DNA of 64,000 nt from Pseudomonadota bacterium (GCA_021324155.1 JAJPJQ010000036.1:62001-126000), one strand, 5' to 3'; shown: positions 41,788 to 51,087, counted from the stretch's first letter. Translations and numbers: made by a program. Notes: generated by a model not told the origin, from the letters alone.

Positions 41788-43218
41788 TCACTTGCTTGTC
41801 GCTCCCGCCGCGGATTTCGGCAGCGTCGTCAGCACCGTGCGATTGCTCGGCTTTAGATACAGCCGCGCGACGCGCTGGAGATCGGCGGCGCCGACGCGCT
41901 CGATTTTCGCCTGCACGGTATTGACGAGCGACGGATCGTTGAAATAGACGGCGTAATGGCCGAGCTGATTCGCGCGCGACTGCGTGCTGTAGAGGCCCTG
42001 CGCGCGCTGGCGCCGCGACTGCATGCGGACTTTTTCCAGCTCCCACGCGGCGATTTTTCCCGTTTTGACGCGCTCCAGCTCGCCGTAAACGAGCTTCTCG
42101 ACCTCCGCCAAATCCGTGCCGGGACGGACCGAGACGCTGATGTAAAACAGCGCCGGACCGCGCCGCTCGTCCGGCCCGGCGGAGACGCCGACCGCGACTT
42201 CCTTCTCCTTTACCATTAGCTGGTAAAGCCGCGAGGAATCTCCGGAGGTCAAGACGTCGCCCAGCACGTCGAGCGCGTACCAATCCGGAGTGTTGCCGGG
42301 TGGAATTTTAAAGACGATGTCGATGCGCGGCGTCTGCGCGAACGGGTCTTCGATCGTCTTGCGCCGCTCGGCTTTCTGCACCGGCTCGGTCGCGTCGACC
42401 GGCGGCGGCGGCGCGTGCGCGGGAATGTCCTCGAAATATTTTTTGATCAGCGCGAGCGCCTCCTCGGTGTTGAAATCGCCGACGAGCGCGAGCACGGCGT
42501 TGTTGGGCGCGTAATACGTGGCGAAGAACTTGCGCGCGTCTTCGACCGTCGCCTTGTCGAGGTCTTCCATCGAGCCGATCGTCGAGTGCTTGTAGGGAAA
42601 CCTGTCGTACGCCAGGTCGAGCAACACCTCGCCGGTCTTGCCGTACGCGCGGTTGTCGTAGCTCTGCCGCCGCTCCTCCTTTACGGTGCGCCGCTGGTTC
42701 TCGAAATTCTCCTCGGTAACGTTGAGCGAGCGCATGCGGTCGGCTTCGAGAAAAAGCGCGAGCTCGAGCTGATTCTTCGGCAGCGTCTCGAAATAATTGG
42801 TGCGGTCGGCGTTGGTCGTCCCGTTCATCCTCCCGCCGTTGTTCGAGATCACGATGAAATGCTCGCCTTTGCCGACGTTCTCCGATCCCTGGAACATCAT
42901 GTGCTCGAAGAGATGGGCGAAGCCGGTCTTTCCCGGCGGCTCGTCGCGCGAGCCGACGTTGTAGGTGACGTTGAGCGAGTAAGTCGGCGCGGCATGGTCT
43001 TCGGAGATAATGACTTTGAGGCCGTTCTTCAGCATGAAGACGCGAAACGGCACCTCGACGGATTGCGCGGGAGGAATCTTCTTCTCGGCCGCCTTCTGCG
43101 CCGCCGGCTTCGGCGCGGGCTTGGCTTTCTTCGCCGAGGCCGCCGCCTCGGACGACGGCGCGTAGACAAAAACCGCGGCCGCCATGGCCGCTGAAAAAAT
43201 GACATTGCTGATTTTCAT
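41788..43218 (-). CDS. M16-family zinc peptidase, catalytic subunit
   Basis: 476-residue exported peptidase. Signal peptide, then an Ala/Lys/Pro-rich linker (about 25-52), then the inverted zinc motif H102-x2-E105-H106 (AHLFEHMMFQG), with the third ligand at E182 (VKEERRQ), a 76-residue spacing typical of the family. The GGxxSRLYQLMVKEKE segment in the second half is also typical. The gene heads a pair with a zinc-less homologue 2 bp downstream; together they resemble the heterodimeric periplasmic M16 peptidases. A VOC gene lies 6 bp upstream and shares the strand. Substrate unknown. Confidence 0.93.
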   Translation of the reverse strand: MKISNVIFSAAMAAAVFVYAPSSEAAASAKKAKPAPKPAAQKAAEKKIPPAQSVEVPFRVFMLKNGLKVIISEDHAAPTYSLNVTYNVGSRDEPPGKTGFAHLFEHMMFQGSENVGKGEHFIVISNNGGRMNGTTNADRTNYFETLPKNQLELALFLEADRMRSLNVTEENFENQRRTVKEERRQSYDNRAYGKTGEVLLDLAYDRFPYKHSTIGSMEDLDKATVEDARKFFATYYAPNNAVLALVGDFNTEEALALIKKYFEDIPAHAPPPPVDATEPVQKAERRKTIEDPFAQTPRIDIVFKIPPGNTPDWYALDVLGDVLTSGDSSRLYQLMVKEKEVAVGVSAGPDERRGPALFYISVSVRPGTDLAEVEKLVYGELERVKTGKIAAWELEKVRMQSRRQRAQGLYSTQSRANQLGHYAVYFNDPSLVNTVQAKIERVGAADLQRVARLYLKPSNRTVLTTLPKSAAGATSK

Positions 43219-43224
43219 AAATTC

Positions 43225-43626
43225 CTATTCTCGTGGACTGATATGGGGCTCGTAAAGCATTTGAATCACGATGCCGTCGGGATCGGCGAGATAAAACGAC
43301 GCGCTGCCGTCGCGGTGGACTTTGAACGGCTGGACGATTTTGACGCCGCGCGCGCGAAACTCGCCTTCCAGCTCGCGCACGCGCTCAATGCTGTCGACGA
43401 CAAAACCCAAATGATCGAGCTGCTGCCGCTCCGCCGGCGCGCTTTCGCCGCCCGTCGCATGCAGCGCGAGATTGTCGCTCCCCGAAGAAAGGTAGACGTT
43501 CGCGGGATCGGGCTCCCAGACGACCTCCATGCCGAAATTCTCGCGGTAAAAAGCCTTCGAGCGGCCGAGATCGCGCACGCGGAGCGCGACGTGGCGCATA
43601 CCGCGAAGCCCGGAAACCGATGGCAT
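43225..43626 (-). CDS. VOC-family protein
   Basis: 133-residue VOC-fold protein. GMRHVALRVRDLGRSKAFYRENFGM has the first metal His; QQLDHLGFVVDSI the second; FYLADPDGIVIQMLYE the Glu. Reaction unknown. The stop lies 6 bp before the M16 peptidase start, so it may be the first gene of that operon. The start ATG at 43624-43626 is about 10 bp from an extended -10 element (TGGTATAAA), leaving little room for a leader and no Shine-Dalgarno; translation may be leaderless as for ispG. Confidence 0.87.
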   Translation of the reverse strand: MPSVSGLRGMRHVALRVRDLGRSKAFYRENFGMEVVWEPDPANVYLSSGSDNLALHATGGESAPAERQQLDHLGFVVDSIERVRELEGEFRARGVKIVQPFKVHRDGSASFYLADPDGIVIQMLYEPHISPRE

Positions 43627-43634
43627 AGGGTAAA

Positions 43635-43643
43635 TTTATACCA
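43635..43643 (-). promoter_or_regulatory. Possible extended -10 promoter of the VOC-M16-M16 operon
   Basis: Minus strand TGG-TATAAA (TATAAA at 43635-43640) with no good -35. The predicted start would fall about two bases before the VOC ATG. Confidence 0.4.
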
Positions 43644-43690
43644 TACCGGTGAGGCTTGCGTAAGCCGCGCAAAGGCGGGATGATTTTCTC

Positions 43691-44743
<1,053 letters not shown>

Positions 44744-44774
44744 GCGCGCGCCAACGCGGGGATTTTCCGCACAA

Positions 44775-44804
44775 TTGTATTTCTCCGGTGAATCCGCTTA
44801 CAAT
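44775..44804 (+). promoter_or_regulatory. Predicted promoter of ptsP
   Basis: -35 TTGTAT (44775-44780), 18-bp spacer, -10 TACAAT (44799-44804), ending 11 bp before the ptsP ATG. No strong Shine-Dalgarno follows. Confidence 0.5.
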
Positions 44805-44815
44805 GCTGGTTTGTC

Positions 44816-47218
44816 ATGGCGAAGGCGAAGCCCAAACAGCGCGAGGCGTACCCCGGCCTGGTGATCCTCGAGGACATCAGCGCCCTTATCAGCCATTCGC
44901 ACGATGTTCGGGACACGCTTAACCGGCTTGTCGACATCGTCGCCGAGCGGATGGAGACCGAGGTCTGCTCGCTCTACATCCTCGAGCCCAAGAAAAACCG
45001 CCTGACCCTGTGGGCGACGACGGGCCTCGACGAGGAATCGATCGGCAAGGTCTCGATGGCCGTCGGCGAGGGCCTCACGGGGCTCGTCATCGAGAAGATG
45101 AGCCCGGTCATGGTCGTCGACGCCCAGGCGCACCCCCGTTATAAATATTTCCCGGAGACCGGCGAAGAGCGTTTCCATTCCTTTCTCGGTGTACCGCTGA
45201 TCGAGCGGCGGCTGACGCTCGGCGTGCTCGTCGTCCAGACCTCGCGCCGGCGCGAGTTCTCGCGCGACGAGATCCGGCTGCTGCGCGCGATCTCGGCGCA
45301 GGTCTCGGGCATCGTCATTCAGGCGCGCCTGGCCGACACGCTGAAGAACAAGGAACGCGAGCGCAAGGAATACCAGAAGCAGCTCGGCGACGCGCTGAAG
45401 AAAATCCGCTCGTACGAAGGGCGCCGGCGCGAGGGCGCCGTGCGCGGCGCGGCGCAGAAATGGCGCGGGCGGCTGAACGGCCTCTCGGTCGCGCCGGGCT
45501 TCGGCCGCGGCAAGGCGTTCCTCATGAAGCCGCGCATCGATCTCAACTCGGTCAAAAAAGAGCGCGCGCGCAATCCCAAGCGCGAGATCGAGCGCTTCCG
45601 CGCCGCCGTCGAGCGCGGCATCGAGCAGCTGCAAAACATTAAGCAGCGCATGAGCGCGCTCGTCTCCAAAGAGGAAGGCGCCGTCTTCGAGGCGCACCGC
45701 CTCATTATCGGCGACCCGGTGCTGATCGATCAGATCGAAAACCGCATCCGCAAGGAGCGCTCGATCGCCGAGTATGCCGTCAGCAGCGTTTTTCTGGAGC
45801 ACCTGCATTCCTTCAACCGCATCGAGGACGAATATCTCCGCGAGCGCGGCGCGGACGTGAAAGACGTCGCCCAGCGGCTGCTCGAGAATCTCTCGGGTTT
45901 GAGCGAACAGAAGCTCATCCTGCCGCCGAACTCCATCCTCGTCGCCGAAGACCTCCTGCCGGCGGACTTGAGTATGATCGAGGGCGATCACTTCCGCGGC
46001 ATCGTGCTCGCGACCGGCAGCGTCACGTCGCACGCGTCGATTCTCGCCAAGTCGTTCGAGATACCGAGCGTCGTCGCCGTCGAAGGACTGCTGGAGAACG
46101 TGCGCGAGGGCGATTCGCTCATCGTCGACGGGAATTCGGGCGTCGTCTACATCAATCCCAGCCAGGAGGTCGTGCGCGAATACGACCGGCTCGAGCGCGA
46201 GTATCTGGCGCTCAACAAAGAGCTGGGCGAGCTCAGAGATCTTCCCGCCGAGACGCGCGACAGCCATCGCGTCCTGCTGCACGCGAACGTCGGCATGCTG
46301 AGCGATATCGCCTTCGCGCAGCTTCACGGCGCGCAAGGTATCGGCCTTTACCGCACGGAGATCCAGTTTCTCGCGCACCGCGACTTTCCGAGCGAGGAGG
46401 AGCAGTTTACGATCTACCGGCGCGTCGTGGAGGGCTTCGGCGGCAAACCGGTGACGATCCGCACGCTCGACATCGGCGCGGATAAGTATCCCGCGTACGT
46501 GCGGCGCGGGACCGCCGAGCAGAACCCGTTTCTCGGCTGGCGCTCGATCCGCATATCGCTGGAGATGCCGGAGATTTTCAAAACCCAGCTCCGGGCGATC
46601 CTGCGCGCCGGCGCGTACGGCTTCGTGCGGCTGTTGATCCCGATGGTCACGAGCCTCGAAGAGATCCTGCAGGTCAAGGAGATCCTCGCCGAGGTCAGGG
46701 ACGAGCTCGAGCGCGAGCGCACGCCTTTCGACCGGCAGATGGAGCTCGGGATTATGGTCGAGGTGCCTTCGGTCGTCCACCAAGTATCGCGCATCGTGCG
46801 CGAGGTCGACTTTCTCAGCATCGGCACCAACGACCTGATCCAATACATTCTGGCGGTGGACCGGGGCAACCATAAGGTGGCCGGGCTCTACGAACCGCTT
46901 CATCCGGCCGTCCTCTCGGCCTTGGTCGATGTCATCGAGGGGGCCAAAAAACAGGGTAAAAGGGTCGGCATGTGCGGTGAGATGGCCGGCGACCCGCTGT
47001 GCACCCTGCTCCTGCTCGGCATGGGCCTGGAGGAGTTCAGCATGGGCTCGCTCTTTATACCGGTGGTAAAAAAGGTAGTCCGTACAGTAACTTACAGAGA
47101 AGCCAAGGCGACTGCCGACATCGTTCTCCGGATGGACACCGTCGGCGAGATCAAGAAATATCTGTTCGATCGCATGCGCGAGCTCGGCATGGTCGAGCTG
47201 CTGGAGCTCTATAGCTAA
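44816..47218 (+). CDS. ptsP: PEP-protein phosphotransferase EI-Ntr with GAF domain
   Basis: 800-residue PtsP: GAF sensor domain at about 15-165 (LVILEDISALISHSHDVRDT, the SFLGVPLIERR segment), a basic linker, then PTS enzyme I. The phospho-His is H406 in GSVTSHASILAKSFEIPSVV. The PEP-binding TIM barrel contains the family motif IGLYRTEIQFL, later VPSVVHQVSRIVREVDFLSIGTNDL and VGMCGEMAGDP. It passes phosphate from PEP to NPr in the nitrogen PTS, a regulatory rather than sugar-transport chain. No NPr (ptsO) or EIIA-Ntr gene is adjacent. Assignment secure. Confidence 0.96.
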   Translation: MAKAKPKQREAYPGLVILEDISALISHSHDVRDTLNRLVDIVAERMETEVCSLYILEPKKNRLTLWATTGLDEESIGKVSMAVGEGLTGLVIEKMSPVMVVDAQAHPRYKYFPETGEERFHSFLGVPLIERRLTLGVLVVQTSRRREFSRDEIRLLRAISAQVSGIVIQARLADTLKNKERERKEYQKQLGDALKKIRSYEGRRREGAVRGAAQKWRGRLNGLSVAPGFGRGKAFLMKPRIDLNSVKKERARNPKREIERFRAAVERGIEQLQNIKQRMSALVSKEEGAVFEAHRLIIGDPVLIDQIENRIRKERSIAEYAVSSVFLEHLHSFNRIEDEYLRERGADVKDVAQRLLENLSGLSEQKLILPPNSILVAEDLLPADLSMIEGDHFRGIVLATGSVTSHASILAKSFEIPSVVAVEGLLENVREGDSLIVDGNSGVVYINPSQEVVREYDRLEREYLALNKELGELRDLPAETRDSHRVLLHANVGMLSDIAFAQLHGAQGIGLYRTEIQFLAHRDFPSEEEQFTIYRRVVEGFGGKPVTIRTLDIGADKYPAYVRRGTAEQNPFLGWRSIRISLEMPEIFKTQLRAILRAGAYGFVRLLIPMVTSLEEILQVKEILAEVRDELERERTPFDRQMELGIMVEVPSVVHQVSRIVREVDFLSIGTNDLIQYILAVDRGNHKVAGLYEPLHPAVLSALVDVIEGAKKQGKRVGMCGEMAGDPLCTLLLLGMGLEEFSMGSLFIPVVKKVVRTVTYREAKATADIVLRMDTVGEIKKYLFDRMRELGMVELLELYS

Positions 47219-47223
47219 CGGTC

Positions 47224-47252
47224 TTGACTTTCCCTTAAATGGTTGCCATAGT
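47224..47252 (+). promoter_or_regulatory. Predicted promoter of the di-iron oxygenase operon
   Basis: -35 TTGACT (47224-47229), 17-bp spacer, -10 CATAGT (47247-47252). It starts 6 bp after the ptsP stop; the palindromic operator lies immediately downstream. Confidence 0.65.
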
Positions 47253-47259
47253 TAATTAA

Positions 47260-47273
47260 CGAACGCTCGTTCG
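47260..47273. promoter_or_regulatory. TetR-type palindromic operator
   Basis: CGAACG-CT-CGTTCG: six-base arms with a two-base centre, beginning 8 bp after the -10 and covering the expected transcription start, a position fitting repression. It fits the pattern C-N-AACG-NN-CGTT-N-G that I recall for the TetR-family repressor PaaR of Thermus, which senses phenylacetyl-CoA. No TetR gene is in the window, so the regulator must be elsewhere. Confidence 0.65.
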
Positions 47274-47305
47274 AATAATTGTGGCGAAGAGAAAGGGAGA
47301 CCGGC

Positions 47306-48406
47306 ATGGCGAAAATATCGACTTTTGACGACTGGGTTGATTATTTCAGACAATGGCAGAAAGACATCGGGTACGACCCGTCGCTTTTGGGCGACTATAA
47401 ATTCGAGACCAAGCTCGCCGACATCCACAGCCCGGAGATCGAGTTCGGCGACTTCAGAGGCCAGCGCAAGTGGGAGCGGCCCGAGCAGGCGCCGAATCAG
47501 TCGATTCGCGACGCCCTGCTGAACCTGATCGTCTATCAGGGCGATACCGAGTTCGCCTCGGTCGAGCAGCAGAAAAATCTGCTCGACAACGCCCCGACGG
47601 ACTACGATCGCCAATCCTTGATCCGCGTCAACAGCGAGGAGATGCGCCACGGCTGGCAAATGTGCTATCTCTTGGTAAAATATTTCGGCGACTCGGGGAA
47701 GCTCGAGGCGCAGAAAATGCTGGAGCGGCGCGCGTTCGAGGGCGACCGCCTGTTGGGCTCGTTCAACGCGCCGGTCAACAACTGGCTCGACTTTTTTACC
47801 TACACCCAGTTCGTCGACCGCGACGGCAAGTTTCAGCTTACGATGTTGAGCCATTCCGCTTTCGCGCCGCTCGCGCAAAGCGTGACGGCGATGCTGAAGG
47901 AAGAATTCTTCCATATGTTCACGGGCAATACCGGCCTCACGCGCATCGTGCGCGCGAACAAGATACCGATTCCGATCATCCAGAAATATTTCAACAAGTG
48001 GCTCTCGACCGCCTACGACCTCTTCGGCACCGACAATTCCTCATCGGCGCAGTGGGCGTATGTCTGGGGCTTGAAGGGCCGTTACGACGAGCACGAAGCC
48101 GCCGGCCCCGCCGACAAGGAGAAGCTCAACCAGGAATCGCGCGATCACTACATGGCCGAAAGCCGCAGCCTGATCGACGCGCTGAACCGGTTTGTTCCCG
48201 AGGGGGAGCCGAAGATCTACGCGCCGGATCTCAAGTTCAACCGCTCGATCGGCGATTTCGCCGGCAAGCCCTACAGCATCACCGGCGAGCTGCTCTCCGA
48301 AGAGGCGTACCGCAAGCACATCGCAGAGACGCTGCCGGGCGCGGCGGACGAGGCGAAGCTGAACGATATCTTCAAGGAGAAGGACTGGGTGCTGCAGATG
48401 AATTAG
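47306..48406 (+). CDS. PaaA/BoxB-like di-iron protein, putative acyl-CoA oxygenase
   Basis: 366-residue ferritin-like protein of the phenylacetic-acid-catabolism family, relatives of PaaA (phenylacetyl-CoA epoxidase) and BoxB (benzoyl-CoA epoxidase). Candidate iron ligands: E82, E112-x2-H115 (SEEMRHGWQ), D171 and E200-x2-H203 (KEEFFHMF). As I recall, BoxB uses the same order, with similar spacings. It is shorter than BoxB (about 470) and longer than most PaaA (about 310-330). I chose the ATG at 47306 (GGGAG nine bases upstream); an in-frame TTG at 47279 would start inside the operator region. A [2Fe-2S] ferredoxin and NuoF-like flavoprotein follow at once, and no other Paa or Box gene. Substrate unknown; CoA-thioester oxygenation is inference. 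Confidence 0.82.
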   Translation: MAKISTFDDWVDYFRQWQKDIGYDPSLLGDYKFETKLADIHSPEIEFGDFRGQRKWERPEQAPNQSIRDALLNLIVYQGDTEFASVEQQKNLLDNAPTDYDRQSLIRVNSEEMRHGWQMCYLLVKYFGDSGKLEAQKMLERRAFEGDRLLGSFNAPVNNWLDFFTYTQFVDRDGKFQLTMLSHSAFAPLAQSVTAMLKEEFFHMFTGNTGLTRIVRANKIPIPIIQKYFNKWLSTAYDLFGTDNSSSAQWAYVWGLKGRYDEHEAAGPADKEKLNQESRDHYMAESRSLIDALNRFVPEGEPKIYAPDLKFNRSIGDFAGKPYSITGELLSEEAYRKHIAETLPGAADEAKLNDIFKEKDWVLQMN

Positions 48407-48435
48407 CCTCGCGCCCGGCGCAAAAGGAGACTTGA

Positions 48436-48762
48436 GTGAAGCGGATTTGTCTGGTTTGCCAAAACGTCGACTGCAAGAACCGCGGCTCCGAAGAGATCAT
48501 GAAGGAGCTGCAGCAGCGGGCGAGCGATAAAGGCCTCGACGCGGACTGGGAAGTGAAGCCCTACATGTGCTTCGGCGCCTGCCAGGAAGGGCCGAACGTC
48601 GTGCTTTACCCCGAGAAGACCTGGTACGCGGGTGTCAAGAAAGACGACGTCGGCGAAATCGCCGAGCACATGGCCGGCGGCCCGGACGTGAAGCGGCTCG
48701 ACACCATCGACGCTTCGCTGAAAGATCTCATCTACCAGCTGCTCGACACCGGAGTCTTCTAG
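48436..48762 (+). CDS. Thioredoxin-fold [2Fe-2S] ferredoxin (NuoE C-domain-like)
   Basis: 108-residue protein with the C8-x4-C13 and C45-x3-C49 pattern (LVCQNVDCKNRG, MCFGACQEGPN) of thioredoxin-like [2Fe-2S] proteins, the fold of the NuoE C-terminal half. It should carry one electron at a time. The GTG start has an AAAGGAG site about eight bases upstream. It sits 29 bp after the di-iron protein and 3 bp before a NuoF-like gene, so it is the natural link between them. Stand-alone ferredoxins of this type also serve hydrogenases and formate dehydrogenases. Confidence 0.87.
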   Translation: MKRICLVCQNVDCKNRGSEEIMKELQQRASDKGLDADWEVKPYMCFGACQEGPNVVLYPEKTWYAGVKKDDVGEIAEHMAGGPDVKRLDTIDASLKDLIYQLLDTGVF

Positions 48763-48765
48763 AAG

Positions 48766-50028
48766 ATGGAAGGTATTCTCTTTCCGCGCGGCGTCGTCGA
48801 CGGCAAAGAAACGCTCGACGCGTACCGCGCGCGCGGCGGCTATCAAGCGCTCGACAAAGCGCTCAAGCGGATGTCGCCGCGCGACGTCCTGCAGGAGATC
48901 GACGCCTCGGGCCTCCGCGGCCGCGGCGGCGCGGGCTTTCCCACCGGCAAGAAATGGACCTTCACGGCGGATACGCGCGAGACGCCGCGCTACGTTATCT
49001 TAAACGGCGGCGAGGACGAGCCCGGCAGCAAGAAAGACCGCTTGCTGATGGAGAACGTGCCGCATTTGATCCTCGAAGGCGTGATTCTCGCCGCCTACGC
49101 CGTCGGCGCATCCAAAGCCTATCTCTACATCAACGCGGACTATAAAGACGCGATCCGGGCGATGGAAGAAGCGGTCGCGGACGCGAAGAAATTGGGCTAT
49201 GTCGGCGAGCGCATCGGCGGCAAGGATTTCAGCCTCGAGATCGAATTCTTTCCCGCGCCGCACGATTACGTCGCGGGCGAAGACAGCGCGGTCATCGAAG
49301 TCATCGAGGGCAAAAGGCCCCTGCCGCGGCAGAAACCGCCGTTTCCGGCGACCGCCGGACTGAACGCAAAGCCGACCGCCGTCAACAACGTCGAGACGCT
49401 CGCGAACGTCGCGCCGATCATCCTGCGCGGCGCCGCATGGTACCGCGGCATCGGCACCGCCGAGAGCGCCGGCACGATGGTCTTTTCGCTGAACGACGAG
49501 GTGAAGCGGCCGGGCGTCTACGAGCTGCCGTTCGGCACGCCGCTGCGCCATTTGATCGAAAGCTGCGGCGGCGGCACGCGCGATGGAAAGAAGATCAAAG
49601 CGGTGCTGCCCGGCGGCCCGTCGTCGGCGTTTTTATCCGGCGACCAGCTCGACGTCGCGCTCGACCACAACTCGGTGCGCGCGGCCGGCTCGTCGATCGG
49701 CTGCGGCGTCATCGGCATCGTCACCGAGGATCAATGCATCGTCGAGGAGGCTTTGCGCATCGCGGAGTTTTTCGCCAAGGAATCGTGCGGCCAGTGCCCC
49801 GCCTGCCGCATGGAGACCAACACGCTCGCCATGCTACTGAGAAAAATTCAGCAGGGCCAGGGACAGGCGGCGATGCTGGAGCAGTTCGGCAAAGTGATCG
49901 CCTTCAACAAAGGCAAGGGGTTTTGCAGCTTGATCAATATGCCCGGCCCGCCGATCGAGAGCGCGGTCCGGCTATTCCGCGGGGATTTCGAGGCGCATCT
50001 GGCGGGAAAGTGTTCCAGCACTTCGTGA
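48766..50028 (+). CDS. NuoF-like NAD(P)H-binding flavoprotein
   Basis: 420-residue homologue of the 51-kDa complex I subunit. GLRGRGGAGFPTGKKW (50-64) and NGGEDEPGSKKDR are the FMN/NADH-binding motifs. The [4Fe-4S] site is CGQCPAC-R near residue 345 plus a cysteine about 40 residues later (GFCS). It would oxidise NADH or NADPH and pass electrons via FMN and the cluster. It follows the [2Fe-2S] ferredoxin by 3 bp and lacks the rest of complex I, so it is not a Nuo remnant. As the last gene of the di-iron operon it is best read as the dedicated reductase. A structured, repeat-bearing intergenic region follows. Confidence 0.88.
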   Translation: MEGILFPRGVVDGKETLDAYRARGGYQALDKALKRMSPRDVLQEIDASGLRGRGGAGFPTGKKWTFTADTRETPRYVILNGGEDEPGSKKDRLLMENVPHLILEGVILAAYAVGASKAYLYINADYKDAIRAMEEAVADAKKLGYVGERIGGKDFSLEIEFFPAPHDYVAGEDSAVIEVIEGKRPLPRQKPPFPATAGLNAKPTAVNNVETLANVAPIILRGAAWYRGIGTAESAGTMVFSLNDEVKRPGVYELPFGTPLRHLIESCGGGTRDGKKIKAVLPGGPSSAFLSGDQLDVALDHNSVRAAGSSIGCGVIGIVTEDQCIVEEALRIAEFFAKESCGQCPACRMETNTLAMLLRKIQQGQGQAAMLEQFGKVIAFNKGKGFCSLINMPGPPIESAVRLFRGDFEAHLAGKCSSTS

Positions 50029-50030
50029 TG

Positions 50031-50155
50031 GCAAATCTCAAATCGCAGATTTTAAATAAGAAAAATCGAGCCGGCGTCAGAAACGAATCGGCAATTTGTA
50101 CATGATCCGACGGTCCTCGCTCGGATCTGAGATTTGCAATATGAGATCTGAGATT
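50031..50155. repeat. ATCTGAGATT direct and inverted repeats after the NuoF-like gene
   Basis: GCAAATCTC (50031-50039) is the inverse of GAGATTTGC (50129-50137). ATCTGAGATT occurs twice, near 50125-50134 and 50145-50154. A small TCCGA/TCGGA inverted repeat lies between. This AT-rich segment lies between the convergent NuoF-like and SH3-like genes and could fold or act as a terminator, though no T-run is present. Confidence 0.45.
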
Positions 50156-50171
50156 CCGAGCGAACCGAGGA

Positions 50172-50351
50172 TTAGCCGATATATTTCTTCGGCACGTTGA
50201 AGACCTGGTTGTCCTTCTTTACCAGGCAGGCGTCGTTCTTAAATTCTCTTAAAACCTGGACCTCTTCGCCGGCCGCGAACGCGACTTCGACGATCTGCGC
50301 GTTCTTGTTGCCCTGATACTTCATCTTGAACGCTTCTTTGACCTTGGCCAT
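50172..50351 (-). CDS. 59-residue SH3-like small protein
   Basis: A small frame: ATG at 50349-50351, with GGAGG about seven bases upstream. The sequence MAKVKEAFKMKYQGN, VEVAFAAGEEVQVLREFKND and ACLVKKDNQVFNVPKKYIG fits a five-strand SH3-like barrel (a hydrophobic/charged alternation and a turn-rich centre). No signal or membrane segment. It is antisense to and 143 bp from the NuoF-like gene. Function unknown; the strong ribosome site and coherent composition support real translation. Confidence 0.68.
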   Translation of the reverse strand: MAKVKEAFKMKYQGNKNAQIVEVAFAAGEEVQVLREFKNDACLVKKDNQVFNVPKKYIG

Positions 50352-50397
50352 TCAATCCCTCCGGTGATCGGTTTCAGCCGCCGAGCATAGCAGATTT

Positions 50398-51087
50398 TCA
50401 GCCGCTTTCCACGTTCCAGCTGCCGCGGATGGTCGGCAGCTCGAGCGCCGCGTCGAGCTGTTTGAGAAAGACTTTCCGCGAAATCTCTTTCGCCCCGAGA
50501 CTCAACATATGCCGCGTCGTCACCTGCGCGTCGAGCAGGCGGAAGTCCCATTGCTTCAGGCGCTCAACCAGCGCCGCGATCGCCGTCTTCGACGCGTTGC
50601 TTTCGTACGAGAACATCGACTCGCCGAAAAAGCATTTGCCGAGCGACACGCCGTAAATCCCGCCGACGAGATTGCCGTCGAGCCAGCTCTCGACCGAATG
50701 CGCGTAGCCGAGCTGGTGCAGGCGGACATACGCGCGCCGCATCGCGGGAACGATCCAGGTGCCGTCCTGTCCGCGGCGCGGCACCGTCGCGCAGGCGGAA
50801 ATGACGGCGGAAAACGCGACGTCGAAGGTGATCTTGAAGCGCCCTTGCCTGATCGTCTGCGCGAGCCGGCGCGAGACGTGAAAATCGCGCGGCGCGAGCA
50901 CGAGGCGCGGATCGGGCGACCACCAGAGAATCGGCAGCCCCTCGCCGTACCAGGGAAAAATTCCCGATTGATAGGCGAGCAGCAGCCGGTCGCTCGATAG
51001 ATCGCCGCCGACCGCGAGCAGCCCATCGGGCTCGGCGTTTTCCGCCGGCGGAAAAAGAAGTTCTTTGGTCAACCGGTAGATCGGCAT
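50398..51087 (-). CDS. aat: Leucyl/phenylalanyl-tRNA-protein transferase
   Basis: Adds Leu or Phe to proteins with N-terminal Lys/Arg, making them N-degron substrates for ClpS-ClpAP. 229 residues with the family core: PDGLLAVGGDLSSDRLLLAYQSGIFPW, WWSPDPRLVL, DGTWIVPAMRRAYVRLH, HSVESW, GGIYGVSLGKCFFGESMFS and DAQVTTRHMLSLGA. It is a lone gene here; no clpS or clpA is nearby. Assignment secure. Confidence 0.97.
   Translation of the reverse strand: MPIYRLTKELLFPPAENAEPDGLLAVGGDLSSDRLLLAYQSGIFPWYGEGLPILWWSPDPRLVLAPRDFHVSRRLAQTIRQGRFKITFDVAFSAVISACATVPRRGQDGTWIVPAMRRAYVRLHQLGYAHSVESWLDGNLVGGIYGVSLGKCFFGESMFSYESNASKTAIAALVERLKQWDFRLLDAQVTTRHMLSLGAKEISRKVFLKQLDAALELPTIRGSWNVESG

Noticed and set aside
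41786-42283. N-terminal extension of the zinc-less M16 protein
   Set aside because: The extra codons read the neighbouring catalytic M16 gene out of frame; the signal peptide begins at 41785.
44798-46903. A 701-codon frame on the minus strand opposite ptsP
   Set aside because: Antisense to a clear PtsP; its composition (His/Arg/Asp/Leu-rich) is that of a complementary shadow.
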